A DNA stretch of 64,000 nt from Rathayibacter sp. VKM Ac-2754. Its GTDB lineage: Bacteria > Actinomycetota > Actinomycetes > Actinomycetales > Microbacteriaceae. Positions 22,199 through 30,531 of the stretch are shown here, one piece after another (within the stretch, counting starts at the first letter, position 1; each line of letters opens with the position of its first letter). Position numbers and translations under genes: made by a program. The stretch spans positions 1 through 64,000 of the forward strand of contig NZ_WUCC01000010.1 of the NCBI RefSeq assembly GCF_009807095.1, given 5' to 3'. The notes beneath the pieces were generated by a model, which saw nothing but the letters and a program-made list of their open reading frames with translations, did not search any database and was not told the origin of the DNA.

Positions 22199-22928
22199 CC
22201 AGCGCCTCCGCGAGCGTGAACGCGCCCGCGTACAGCGCCTTGCCGACGATGGCGCCCTCGAGGCCCTGGGGGACGAGATCGCGCAGGGCGGCGATGTCGT
22301 CGAGGTTCGAGATGCCTCCGGAGGCGATCACCGGCCGCCGGGTGCGCGCCATGACCTGCTCGAGCAGCTCGAGGTTCGGCCCCTGCAGGGTCCCGTCCTT
22401 CGTGACGTCGGTGACCACGTAGCGGGTGCAGCCCGCCTCCTCGAGGCGGTCGAGCACGTGCCAGAGGTCGCCGCCCTCCTTGGTCCAGCCGCGCGCCGCG
22501 AGCGTCGTGCCGCGCACGTCGAGACCGACCGCGATCTGGTCGCCGTACTGGCCGATGACGCTCGCCGCCCACTCGGGGTTCTCGAGCGCCGCCGTGCCGA
22601 GGTTGATGCGCTTCGCTCCGGCGCTCAGGGCCGACTCGAGGCTCCTGTCGTCGCGGATGCCGCCGGAGAGCTCGACGTTGACGCCCTTGACCTGGCGGAT
22701 GACCTTCTTCATGATCCCGTGGTTGTCACCGCGACCGAAGGCCGCGTCCAGGTCGACCAGGTGGATCCACTCGGCGCCCTGGTCGGCCCAGTCGCGCGCG
22801 GCGTCGATGGGGTCGCCGTAGTTGGTCTCGGTGCCCGCCTCGCCCTGCGTCAGGCGGACGGCCTTGCCGCCGGCCACGTCGATCGCGGGGAGAAGGACCA
22901 GGCCCGGGGCCTTGGTGAACTCGCTCAT
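22182..22928 (-). CDS. priA: Phosphoribosyl isomerase HisA/PriA
   Basis: A (beta/alpha)8 enzyme of histidine synthesis (ProFAR isomerisation). In many Actinobacteria it also serves as TrpF, hence PriA. The 248-residue protein shows [14 protein letters not shown] with the first catalytic Asp, [30 protein letters not shown] with the second Asp region, and [15 protein letters not shown] 22928 is preferred for the AGGA 5-6 nt upstream; another ATG lies two codons earlier. Whether it is bifunctional depends on trpF being absent elsewhere. Confidence 0.94.
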   Translation of the reverse strand: MSEFTKAPGLVLLPAIDVAGGKAVRLTQGEAGTETNYGDPIDAARDWADQGAEWIHLVDLDAAFGRGDNHGIMKKVIRQVKGVNVELSGGIRDDRSLESALSAGAKRINLGTAALENPEWAASVIGQYGDQIAVGLDVRGTTLAARGWTKEGGDLWHVLDRLEEAGCTRYVVTDVTKDGTLQGPNLELLEQVMARTRRPVIASGGISNLDDIAALRDLVPQGLEGAIVGKALYAGAFTLAEALDVASE

Positions 22929-22993
22929 CGTCATCCTCAGTCTCGGAGCCTCATTGCGGTCCTCCGCCAGGGGCGGCCGACCACCGGCCGATC

Positions 22994-23641
22994 CTAGTTC
23001 GTGCGGAGGCTGCCCAGCCAATTCGAGAGCAGTCGGAGCCCCGCGGCTCCCGACTTCTCGGGGTGGAACTGCGTCGCCGACAGCGGCCCGTTCTCGACGG
23101 CCGCGATGAAGGGCCCGCCGTGCTCGGCCCACGTCACGTGCGGGCGGGGGAACGGCGGGATGACGTCGAGCGACCACTCCCGCGCGCCGTAGGAGTGCAC
23201 GAAGTAGAAGCGCTCGTCCTCGATGCCGTCGAACAGCACCGAGCCGGTCGGCGCAGAGACGGTGTTCCAGCCCATGTGCGGGACGACCTCGGCGGGGAGC
23301 AGATCGACGGTGCCCGGCCACTCACCGAGACCCTCGCTCTCGACGCCGCGCTCGACACCGCGCTCGAAGAGCACCTGCATGCCCACGCAGATCCCGAGGA
23401 CAGGGCGACCGCCGGAGAGTCGCTTGTCGATGATCTCGCCGCCGCGTGCCTTCGTGAGCGCGTCCATGACCGCGCTGAAAGCGCCCACTCCGGGGACGAG
23501 CAGGCCGTCGGCCTCGAGGGCGCGCTGCCGATCGGAGGTCAGCTCGACATCGGCGCCTGCGAGCTCGAGGGCCTTGACCGCCGAGTGCACGTTGCCCGAG
23601 CCGTAGTCGTAGACGACGACGGAGGGGCGCTCGCCGGTCAC
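22994..23641 (-). CDS. hisH: Imidazole glycerol phosphate synthase, glutaminase subunit
   Basis: Class I glutamine amidotransferase that feeds ammonia to HisF. In the 215-residue protein the nucleophile is in LGICVGMQ (Cys ~85), the oxyanion region is GVGAF, and the His-Glu pair is in QFHPEKSG near 191-198. Start GTG at 23641 overlaps the hisB stop (GTGA). hisF itself is not in this window. Confidence 0.96.
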   Translation of the reverse strand: MTGERPSVVVYDYGSGNVHSAVKALELAGADVELTSDRQRALEADGLLVPGVGAFSAVMDALTKARGGEIIDKRLSGGRPVLGICVGMQVLFERGVERGVESEGLGEWPGTVDLLPAEVVPHMGWNTVSAPTGSVLFDGIEDERFYFVHSYGAREWSLDVIPPFPRPHVTWAEHGGPFIAAVENGPLSATQFHPEKSGAAGLRLLSNWLGSLRTN

Positions 23642-24258
23642 AGCGCGCCCTTGGTCGACGGGACTCCCGCGACCAGGGGGTCGAAGGCCTTCGCCTGGCG
23701 GAAGGCGCGCGCGAACGCCTTGAACTCGGCCTCGGCGATGTGGTGCGGGTCGCGCCCGCCGAGGACGGTGACGTGCACGGTCAGTCCGGCGTGGAAGGCG
23801 ATCGCTTCGAAGACGTGCCGCACCATCGAGCCGGTGAAGTGCCCGCCGATCAGGTGCAGGGCGAAGCCCTCCGGCTCGCCGGTGTGCACGAGGTAGGGCC
23901 GACCGGAGATGTCGACGACAGCCTGGACGAGCGCCTCGTCGAGGGGCACGAGAGCGTCGCCGAAGCGCGAGATGCCCGCCTTGTCGCCCAGCGCCTGCCT
24001 GATCGCGGTTCCGAGCACGATGCCGATGTCCTCGGCCGTGTGGTGGATGTCGATCTCGATGTCGCCGGTGGCCCGAACGGTCAGGTCGGTGAGCGAGTGC
24101 TTCGCGAACGCCGTCAGCAGGTGGTCGAAGAAGGGGACGCCGGTCTCGAGGTCGGCGACGCCGGTGCCGTCGAGGTCGATCGACAGCTCGATGCTCGACT
24201 CGCTGGTGGCGCGGCTGAGGGAGGCGGTGCGCCGCGGTGCAGCGCTCGGAGAGGTCAT
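23638..24258 (-). CDS. hisB: Imidazoleglycerol-phosphate dehydratase
   Basis: Mn-dependent dehydratase of histidine synthesis, monofunctional type. The 206 residues contain [13 protein letters not shown], the metal-site HHTAEDIG near 71-78, SGRPYLVH and the second metal motif [20 protein letters not shown] (24265-24270) lies 6 nt before the ATG, suggesting a leaderless transcript in addition to any read-through from hisC, 66 nt away. Confidence 0.96.
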   Translation of the reverse strand: MTSPSAAPRRTASLSRATSESSIELSIDLDGTGVADLETGVPFFDHLLTAFAKHSLTDLTVRATGDIEIDIHHTAEDIGIVLGTAIRQALGDKAGISRFGDALVPLDEALVQAVVDISGRPYLVHTGEPEGFALHLIGGHFTGSMVRHVFEAIAFHAGLTVHVTVLGGRDPHHIAEAEFKAFARAFRQAKAFDPLVAGVPSTKGAL

Positions 24259-24324
24259 GACACCAGTCTATTCGCGCCCGCCGACGGGCCGGCCGGGAGG
24301 CGGACGACCCTCAGGAGCCGTCGG

Positions 24325-25422
24325 TCACTCGTCGCCGGGAGCGTCGGACGCGACCACCTCGGCCATCGCGTCGAGGAACGCCGTCGTCTCGGCGGCCGTG
24401 CCCGCGCTCACCCGCAGGTGGTTCGGGATGCCGACGTCGCGGATCAGGACACCGCGTGCGAGGAGCGCCTCGAACGTCGCGCGCGGATCGCGCACTCCGC
24501 CGAACAGGACGAAGTTGCTGCCCGTCTCGTGCACGCGGAAGCCGAGGGCGCGGAGTCCCTCGACCATGCGATCGCGCTGCACGATGATGTCGCCGACCAT
24601 CGCGAGCATCTCGTCGGAGTGGGCCAGCGCGGCGGTCGCCGCCGCCTGGGTGAGCGCGGAGAGGTGGTAGGGCAGCCGGACGAGACGCAGCGCGTCGATG
24701 ACGGCGGGATCGGCGGCGAGGTAGCCGAGTCGGACGCCCGCGAAGGCGAACGCCTTGCTCATGGTGCGGGAGACGAGCAGGCGGGGGCGGCCGGGCAGCA
24801 GGCTCAGCGCGGTGGGGCCGCCGGCACCGCCGAACTCGGCGTAGGCCTCGTCGACCACGACGATTCCGTCGGTCGCGTCGTAGACAGCGGCGACGGTGTC
24901 CAGATCGAGCGGAGTACCGGTGGGGTTGTTCGGCGCGCAGAGGAAGACGATGTCGGGCCGCGCCAGACGCACCTGCTCGGCGGCGTGCGCGGCGCCGACG
25001 CGGAAATCGCTCTCGCGCGGGGCGGGGATCCACTCCATGCCGCTGCCGGAGGCGAGGATGGAGTACATCGAGTAGGTGGGTGCGAAGCCGAGGAGCGAGC
25101 GCCCCGGCCCGCCGAACGCCTGCAGCACGTGCTGGAGGACCTCGTTCGAGCCGTTCGCGGCCCAGACGTTCTCGGCGGTGAGACCGTGCCCCAGGTAGCC
25201 GGCGAGGGAGTCGCGGAGCTCCCGGAACTCGCGGTCCGGGTAGCGGTTCACAGTCCGAAGGGCGATGCCGACCCGTTCGATGATGTCGGCGACGACGTCG
25301 TCGGGGACGGGGTGGGTGTTCTCGTTGACGTTCAGTGCGACGGGCACGACGGCCTGGGGAGCACCGTACGGGTGCTTGCCACGGAGATCGTCGCGCAGGG
25401 GCAGGTCATCGAGAGTCGTCAC
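24325..25422 (-). CDS. hisC: Histidinol-phosphate aminotransferase
   Basis: PLP-dependent class II aminotransferase. The 365-residue protein has LNVNENTHPVP, NRYPD, WAANGSNEVLQ, CAPNNPTGT, VVDEAYAEF and the PLP lysine in SRTMSKAFAFAG. The GTG start at 25422 sits 6 nt after TAGCAT (25429-25434), the leaderless arrangement. hisD, its usual upstream partner, is missing; a LysM gene is upstream instead. Confidence 0.95.
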   Translation of the reverse strand: MTTLDDLPLRDDLRGKHPYGAPQAVVPVALNVNENTHPVPDDVVADIIERVGIALRTVNRYPDREFRELRDSLAGYLGHGLTAENVWAANGSNEVLQHVLQAFGGPGRSLLGFAPTYSMYSILASGSGMEWIPAPRESDFRVGAAHAAEQVRLARPDIVFLCAPNNPTGTPLDLDTVAAVYDATDGIVVVDEAYAEFGGAGGPTALSLLPGRPRLLVSRTMSKAFAFAGVRLGYLAADPAVIDALRLVRLPYHLSALTQAAATAALAHSDEMLAMVGDIIVQRDRMVEGLRALGFRVHETGSNFVLFGGVRDPRATFEALLARGVLIRDVGIPNHLRVSAGTAAETTAFLDAMAEVVASDAPGDE

Positions 25423-25448
25423 CAGAAGATGCTAGCGGCGGCCTCGCC

Positions 25449-25509
25449 GGACCTGAGCGGCTCGGACCTGAGCGGCTCAGACCTGAGTGGCTCAGACCTG
25501 GAGCGGCTC
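25449..25509. repeat. Four-copy 15-bp tandem repeat
   Basis: GGACCTGAGCGGCTC occurs at 25449-25463 and 25464-25478, then with two changes at 25479-25493, and a 16-bp variant at 25494-25509. It fills the gap between the hisC start and the LysM stop codon and includes part of that stop codon. Each unit contains the near-palindrome GAGCGGCTC. Confidence 0.8.
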
Positions 25510-25915
25510 AGCGGACGACGTCGTACTGGGACGGCACCGCGAGGCGCTGGCCGGGCTCGATGCCGGCGCTGGGGAGCTGGTTGAGCGACAGGATGTCGTC
25601 GACCACGTCGCGGGGATCGGACTCGGGAGCGAGCTCCTCGGCGAGCGACCACAGGGACTCGCCCGCGCGGACGGTGACGTACTGGAACTCGACACCGGAC
25701 TGATCCGCCGAGGCGACGGCTCCGCCGCCGTTCAGCCCGAACACGAAGGCACCCGCGACGATCGGCAGCGCTCCGAGAGTGGCGAGCACCGCCCGCCCGC
25801 GACGCGTGATGCGCAGGTGGGTGGTCGGAGACGAGACGACCTTCAGCGAGCGCGCGGAGTGCGGGCGCTGAGCCATCGACTCCTGCTCGGTCTCAAGAGA
25901 GTTCTGTGCGGTCAT
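25508..25915 (-). CDS. LysM membrane protein, candidate SOS cell-division inhibitor
   Basis: The 135-residue protein has a cytoplasmic N-terminus (~1-42), one transmembrane helix (~43-66, [20 protein letters not shown]) and an extracytoplasmic LysM domain (~82-130, [17 protein letters not shown] ... [11 protein letters not shown]). AAAGGAG 7 nt before the ATG fixes the start. It is divergent from lexA and has an SOS-like box over its -10. YneA (Bacillus), DivS (Corynebacterium) and Rv2719c/ChiZ (Mycobacterium) occupy the same place and block division during SOS, so this is probably the local equivalent. Function is inferred from position, topology and operator. Confidence 0.8.
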   Translation of the reverse strand: MTAQNSLETEQESMAQRPHSARSLKVVSSPTTHLRITRRGRAVLATLGALPIVAGAFVFGLNGGGAVASADQSGVEFQYVTVRAGESLWSLAEELAPESDPRDVVDDILSLNQLPSAGIEPGQRLAVPSQYDVVR

Positions 25916-25981
25916 GGGATCGCTCCTTTCAGCAGGGACTCGGGGCGGACCTCGGCCGGGAGGCCGCCCCGAATCTCTGTT

Positions 25982-26013
25982 CCGAATATATCTTCGAACT
26001 TCGCGATGGGCAA
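25982..26013 (-). promoter_or_regulatory. Promoter and SOS-like box of the LysM gene
   Basis: On the minus strand TTGCCC (26008-26013) and TATATT (25985-25990) are 17 bp apart. The -10 lies inside TCGAAGATATATTCGG (25982-25997), which has the TCGAA-N6-TTCG skeleton of an actinobacterial LexA box with inner positions diverged. LexA bound here would cover the -10. Confidence 0.55.
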
Positions 26014-26070
26014 GTGCCTGTCGCGTCGTATCCGTCTCGCGGTCGTCGGGGCATCGCCTCGCGACACACT

Positions 26071-26110
26071 CGAACGAATGTTTCGAACGAGGACTCACGG
26101 CGGATACAGT
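26071..26110 (+). promoter_or_regulatory. lexA promoter with SOS box
   Basis: CGAACGAATGTTTC (26071-26084) matches the Gram-positive LexA consensus CGAACRNRYGTTYC exactly. It overlaps the -35 position of a promoter whose -10 is TACAGT (26105-26110). This is the expected autoregulatory site of lexA. Confidence 0.7.
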
Positions 26111-26212
26111 TTCGAGAGCCCGGAGGTAGTACAGCAGCGACCACCGACATTCGTCGTCGGATCGCAGCCGGGAGGGCGCGCACGCGGGGTGCGCGCCGAG
26201 AGAGGGAGCACC

Positions 26213-26902
26213 GTGAGCGACGCGCAGACGCCGAAGACCAAGCAGAGCGCGGGTCGCCGCCGAAAGAACCTGAGCGCCAAGCAGCTCGCGATCCTCGATG
26301 CGATCCAGCGCTCGGTCTCGAGCCGCGGCTACCCGCCGAGCATGCGCGAGATCGGCGACGCCGTCGGCCTCGCCTCGCTCTCGAGCGTGACGCACCAGCT
26401 CAACCAGCTCGAGCTGAGCGGCTACCTCCGTCGCGACCCCAACCGCCCCCGCGCGCTCGAGATCCTCATCGACGTCCCGAGCTCGACCGAGGACGACGGC
26501 TCGTTCGAGTCGACCGTGACCGTCGGCGACGCGGCGATGGTGCCGCTGGTCGGCCGGATCGCGGCGGGCGTGCCGATCACGGCCGATCAGCAGATCGACG
26601 AGGTGTTCCCGCTCCCCCGCCAGCTGGTGGGCAAGGGCGAGCTGTTCATGCTGAAGGTCGTCGGCGAGTCGATGATCGACGCCGCCATCTGCGACGGCGA
26701 CTGGGTCGTCGTGCGGTCGCAGCGCACCGCCGAGAACGGCGAGATCGTCGCGGCGATGCTCGACGGCGAGGCGACCGTCAAGGTGCTCCGCCAGCGCGAC
26801 GGCCACACCTGGCTGCTCCCCCGCAACTCCAACTTCGAGCCGATCCTGGGCGACGAGGCCGAGGTGCTCGGCAAGATCGTCGCGGTCCTGCGCTCCGTCT
26901 GA
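26213..26902 (+). CDS. lexA: LexA repressor
   Basis: SOS repressor; DNA damage activates RecA, which triggers LexA self-cleavage. The 229-residue protein has an N-terminal winged helix ([20 protein letters not shown]), the Ala-Gly cleavage site in GRIAAGVP, the nucleophile Ser in VVGESMIDA and the general-base Lys in EATVKVL. GTG at 26213 is chosen for AGGGAG a few bases upstream; a longer open frame exists but is not LexA-like. It is divergent from the LysM gene across a 297-nt region holding SOS-like boxes. Confidence 0.97.
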   Translation: MSDAQTPKTKQSAGRRRKNLSAKQLAILDAIQRSVSSRGYPPSMREIGDAVGLASLSSVTHQLNQLELSGYLRRDPNRPRALEILIDVPSSTEDDGSFESTVTVGDAAMVPLVGRIAAGVPITADQQIDEVFPLPRQLVGKGELFMLKVVGESMIDAAICDGDWVVVRSQRTAENGEIVAAMLDGEATVKVLRQRDGHTWLLPRNSNFEPILGDEAEVLGKIVAVLRSV

Positions 26903-26916
26903 CGCGGAGTGCACGG

Positions 26917-26952
26917 CGAGGGGCGGACGGCGCAGATGCCGTCCGCCCCTCG
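26917..26952. terminator. Bidirectional terminator between lexA and metE
   Basis: CGAGGGGCGGACGGC (26917-26931) and its exact complement (26938-26952) form a perfect 15-bp stem with a 6-nt loop between two convergent genes. It can serve both strands. Confidence 0.8.
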
Positions 26953-26966
26953 TCGTTCCCGGGCTC

Positions 26967-29294
26967 TTAGACTCCGGCGCCCTCCACGAGCTCCTGTCGC
27001 GCGGCCGACGCCGCCGTCACCATCGCACGCAGCGACGAGACGGTCTCGTCGTAGCCGCGGGTCTTCAGCCCGCAGTCCGGGTTGATCCAGAGCTGGCGCG
27101 CCGGGATCGAGGACAGTGCCGTCCCGACCAGCTCCGCGAGCTCCGGCTCGCCTGGCACGCGCGGCGAGTGGATGTCGTAGACGCCCGGGCCGATCCCCCT
27201 CGCGAAGCCCGAGCGCTCGATGTCGCCCACGACCTCCATCCGCGACCGGGCCGCCTCGATGCTGGTCACATCGGCGTCGAGCCGGTCGATCGCGTCGATG
27301 ACGACTCCGAACTCGGAGTAGCAGAGGTGCGTGTGGATCTGCGTCGCGATCGCCGCGCCCGCCGTCGCGAGCCGGAACGAGCCGACCGACCACTCGAGGT
27401 AGGCGGGCTGCTTCGCCCTCTCGAGCGGCAGCAGCTCGCGCAGCGCCGGCTCGTCGACCTGGACGATGCGGATGCCCGCCGCCTCGAGGTCGGTGATCTC
27501 GTCGCGCAGGCTCAGGGCGACCTGCTCGGCCGTCTCCTTCAGCGGCTGGTCGTCCCGGACGAACGACCACGCGAGGATCGTCACGGGCCCGGTCAGCATC
27601 CCCTTGACCGGCCGGTCCGTGAGCGACTGGGTGAAGCGCGACCAGTCGACCGTGATCGGGGCGGGCCGTGAGACGTCTCCCCAGAGCAGCGAGGGCCGCG
27701 TGCAGCGGCTGCCGTAGGACTGCACCCAGCCGTTCCGGGTCACGGCGAAGCCGTCCAGGTGCTCGGCGAAGTACTGCACCATGTCGTTGCGCTCGGGCTC
27801 GCCGTGCACGAGGACGTCGAGCCCGATCTCCTCCTGCAGGCGCACGACCCGCTCGATCTCGTCGCGCATGCGCTCGACGTACTGCGCCTCGGTGAGGTCG
27901 CCGCGACCGAGCGCGGCACGGGCGGTGCGGATGTCGCGGGTCTGCGGGAACGAGCCGATGGTCGTGGTGGGCAGCGGCGGCAGGGCGAGCGCCGCCTCCT
28001 GGGCCGCGAGGCGCTCGTCGTAGGGGGCGCGCCGGTAGTCGTCGGGCCGGAGCGCGGCCGCGCGGGCGCGCACGGCGCCGTCGCGCACGCCCGGAGCCTC
28101 GCGACGGTCCTCGAGCGCCGCGGCGGCCTCGGCGAGCTCGGTCGAGACCGCGTCGCGACCCTCCGTGAGCCCGCGGGCGAGCACCGCGACCTGCTGCACC
28201 TTCTGGTCGGCGAAGGCGAGCCAGGAGGCGAGGCGCGGGTCGAGATCGGGCTCGTCGGTCACATCGTGCGGCACGTGGAAGAGCGACGTCGACGTCGAGA
28301 CCGCTACCCGGGCCGCGAAGGGGCGGAGCGCCTCCGCCGTCTCGAGGGCACCCGCGAGGTCGCCCCGCCAGACGTTGTGGCCGTCCACCACTCCGGCGAC
28401 CAGCACCGTGTCCTCGAGCACCTCGGAGGGTGCGGACCCCTTCACGAGATCGATGCCGACCGCCTCCACCGGCGAGGCCGCGAGCACCGGGAGGGCGTCG
28501 CCGAGATCGCCGTACGGAGCGGCGACGAAGAGCGCCGGACGCTCCACCGAGCCGCCGAGAACGCGGTACGCCTCGGCCGTCGCCTCGAGGACCCGCGCGC
28601 GGTCGACCTCGATCGACTCGGAGACCAGCGCGGGCTCGTCGAGCTGCACCCACTCGGCCCCCGCCTCGCGGAGCTCCGAGAGGAGCTGCGCGTACACGGG
28701 CAGCAGGTCGGCGAGGCGAGAGAGCGGCTCGAATCCCTCGGGCGCCGAGTCGGACGCCTTGGCGAGCAGGAGGTACGTCACGGGTCCGACGAGGACGGGA
28801 CGCGTCGTGAATCCGGCGGCGCGCGCCTCCGCCACCTCGCGCACCCGGCGGGAATCGGCGGCGGAGAACACGGTCTCGGGACCGATCTCGGGGACGAGGT
28901 AGTGGTAGTTGGAGTCGAACCACTTCGTCATCTCGAGCGGCGCACGATCGCCGTCTCCGCGGGCGAGGGTGAAGTACCCCGCGAGGTCGAGCGACCCGTC
29001 GACGACGAGGTCGGCGAAGCGCTCGGGGATCGCGCCGACCGCGACCGTGATGTCGAGCACCTGGTCGTAGAACGAGTGCGCCTCGGGGATCGAGGAGTCA
29101 CTGCGGCCGAGGCCGAGGGCGACCAGACGCTCGCGCGTCGCGGTGCGGAGGGCGGCCGCCGACTCCTCCAGCGCCGCCGCGTCGATCGATCCGGCCCAGA
29201 AGGACTCGATCGCCTTCTTGAGCTCGCGGCGCCGTCCGATGCGGGGATAGCCCAGGACGGTTCCGGTGGGGAAGACGGCTGCGGTCGTGCTCAT
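26967..29294 (-). CDS. metE: Cobalamin-independent methionine synthase
   Basis: Transfers a methyl group from methyltetrahydrofolate polyglutamate to homocysteine. The 775-residue protein has the N-terminal domain start GYPRIGRRRELKKAIESFW and a catalytic C-terminal barrel with zinc ligands in HTHLCYSEF, the EPERNDM block and INPDCGLKTRGY. The ATG overlaps the metF stop (ATGA at 29291-29294), so the methyl donor enzyme and the synthase are coupled. No cobalamin riboswitch is recognised upstream of the operon. Confidence 0.96.
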   Translation of the reverse strand: MSTTAAVFPTGTVLGYPRIGRRRELKKAIESFWAGSIDAAALEESAAALRTATRERLVALGLGRSDSSIPEAHSFYDQVLDITVAVGAIPERFADLVVDGSLDLAGYFTLARGDGDRAPLEMTKWFDSNYHYLVPEIGPETVFSAADSRRVREVAEARAAGFTTRPVLVGPVTYLLLAKASDSAPEGFEPLSRLADLLPVYAQLLSELREAGAEWVQLDEPALVSESIEVDRARVLEATAEAYRVLGGSVERPALFVAAPYGDLGDALPVLAASPVEAVGIDLVKGSAPSEVLEDTVLVAGVVDGHNVWRGDLAGALETAEALRPFAARVAVSTSTSLFHVPHDVTDEPDLDPRLASWLAFADQKVQQVAVLARGLTEGRDAVSTELAEAAAALEDRREAPGVRDGAVRARAAALRPDDYRRAPYDERLAAQEAALALPPLPTTTIGSFPQTRDIRTARAALGRGDLTEAQYVERMRDEIERVVRLQEEIGLDVLVHGEPERNDMVQYFAEHLDGFAVTRNGWVQSYGSRCTRPSLLWGDVSRPAPITVDWSRFTQSLTDRPVKGMLTGPVTILAWSFVRDDQPLKETAEQVALSLRDEITDLEAAGIRIVQVDEPALRELLPLERAKQPAYLEWSVGSFRLATAGAAIATQIHTHLCYSEFGVVIDAIDRLDADVTSIEAARSRMEVVGDIERSGFARGIGPGVYDIHSPRVPGEPELAELVGTALSSIPARQLWINPDCGLKTRGYDETVSSLRAMVTAASAARQELVEGAGV

Positions 29295-30316
29295 GATGCT
29301 CTCTCCGTGGTGAGGGATGGTGACGGGTGGGGGCCGCCCGCGGGCGCGGGCTCCCGGGGCAGCAGGCCGCTCTCGGCGAGGACGGCGAGGGCCTCCTCAT
29401 GGCGGTTGAAGGCGTAGAGGTGGATCGCGGGCGCGCCGGCCTCGACGAGGGTCCTGACCATCGAGGCGGCGTGCGCGACGCCGATGCGGCGGCGGGCGTC
29501 GTCGTCGGGCTCGACGTCGAGGGCGATCGCGAGCTCGGCGGGGAGGTCCTCGCCGCTCAGCTCGAGCATCCGGCGCAGGCGCGCGGGGCTGGTGACCGGC
29601 ATGACCCCGGGGATGATCGGCATCCGCACGCCGGCGGCGCGAGCGCGCTCGACGAAGCGGACGTAGTCGGCCGGGTGGAAGAACAGCTGCGTGATCGCGA
29701 ACGACGCTCCCGCCGCCTCCTTCGCCAGCAGCGCGTCGATGTCCTGCGCGCGCGAGCGCGAGCGGGGGTGTCCGTTCGGGAACGCCGCGACCGCGACCTG
29801 CGCCCGGGGGCGCCCCGCGACGTCGACCCGCTGCGCGTTCGGCAGGCCGGGGACGGCGACGGCTCCGTACGGCTCGCGCTCGGCCTGCACGCGGTGGATC
29901 AGCTGCACGAGCTCGGCGGCGCTGCCGAGGTCGCCGAGGACGTCGGCCCCCTCCGGAGTGCCGACGGGAGGATCGCCGCGCAGCGCGAGGAAGCGGGTCA
30001 CCCCGGCCTCGAGGAACTCGTGGACGAGCCGGCTCGCCTCGGCGTGCGTCGAGCCGACGCAGGTCAGGTGCGCCAGCGCCTCGACGGAGGTGCTCCGCCG
30101 GAGGTAGCGCAGGATCTCGAGCGAGGCGCGGCGCGAGGAGCCGCCCGCGCCGTAGGTCACCGAGATGAAGGAGGGCCGGGCCTCGGCCAGGCGGTCGACC
30201 GTCCGCAGGAGCGCGGTGGTGCCGGCCTCGGTGCGCGGCGGGTAGATCTCGAAGGAGAAGGGGACGCTCGCCGGACAGTGGGGCTCCGGAGGCGACTCCG
30301 CACGACTCGTCGACAC
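29291..30316 (-). CDS. metF: Methylenetetrahydrofolate reductase
   Basis: FAD enzyme that makes 5-methyltetrahydrofolate for MetE. The 341-residue barrel shows FEIYPPRTEAG, ISVTYGAGGSSR, HLTCVGST, LALRGDPP, FAITQLFFHPADY and PIIPGVMPV, the family order. Start GTG at 30316. It is the first gene of metF-metE. A possible promoter is TCGACG with TACTGT (30396-30401) 17 bp away, with two direct repeats just upstream of it. Confidence 0.95.
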   Translation of the reverse strand: MSTSRAESPPEPHCPASVPFSFEIYPPRTEAGTTALLRTVDRLAEARPSFISVTYGAGGSSRRASLEILRYLRRSTSVEALAHLTCVGSTHAEASRLVHEFLEAGVTRFLALRGDPPVGTPEGADVLGDLGSAAELVQLIHRVQAEREPYGAVAVPGLPNAQRVDVAGRPRAQVAVAAFPNGHPRSRSRAQDIDALLAKEAAGASFAITQLFFHPADYVRFVERARAAGVRMPIIPGVMPVTSPARLRRMLELSGEDLPAELAIALDVEPDDDARRRIGVAHAASMVRTLVEAGAPAIHLYAFNRHEEALAVLAESGLLPREPAPAGGPHPSPSLTTERAS

Positions 30317-30395
30317 GATGCGGCCCTCCGTTCCTCCTCGCGGGAGCGGACCACTGGGACCCGGCTCCGAGCGCCGAGCGGCGCCACGCGGTCCA

Positions 30396-30460
30396 CAGTA
30401 GGAACGCCCGAGGACCGCGTCGACTCGCGTGACGCGGTGTGAACGAGCGTGACGGAGTGT
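30396..30460 (-). promoter_or_regulatory. metF promoter with two phased direct repeats
   Basis: On the plus strand GCGTGACG-NN-GTGT occurs at 30427-30440 and 30447-30460, exactly 20 bp apart (two helical turns), just upstream of the -35/-10 pair (TCGACG 30419-30424, TACTGT 30396-30401). This looks like an operator for a dimeric or cooperative regulator of methionine genes. The regulator is not encoded nearby. Confidence 0.5.
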
Positions 30461-30484
30461 GTCGGAGGGCCCGGGAACGAGGAA

Positions 30485-30516
30485 GCGCCCGCGCCCGGAT
30501 CTCCGGGTGCGGGCGC
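30485..30516 (-). terminator. Terminator of hflX
   Basis: GCGCCCGC-G-CCCGG pairs with CCGGG-T-GCGGGCGC around ATCT: 13 paired bases with one mismatch. On the minus strand it is followed by TTCCTCGTT. It ends hflX transcription before the metF promoter. Confidence 0.7.
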
Positions 30517-30531
30517 TCCGGTGCTGGGCCC

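Noticed and set aside
30317-30531. A cobalamin or SAM riboswitch ahead of metF-metE
   Set aside because: No B12-box-like or SAM-I core motif is visible; the structured part is the hflX terminator.
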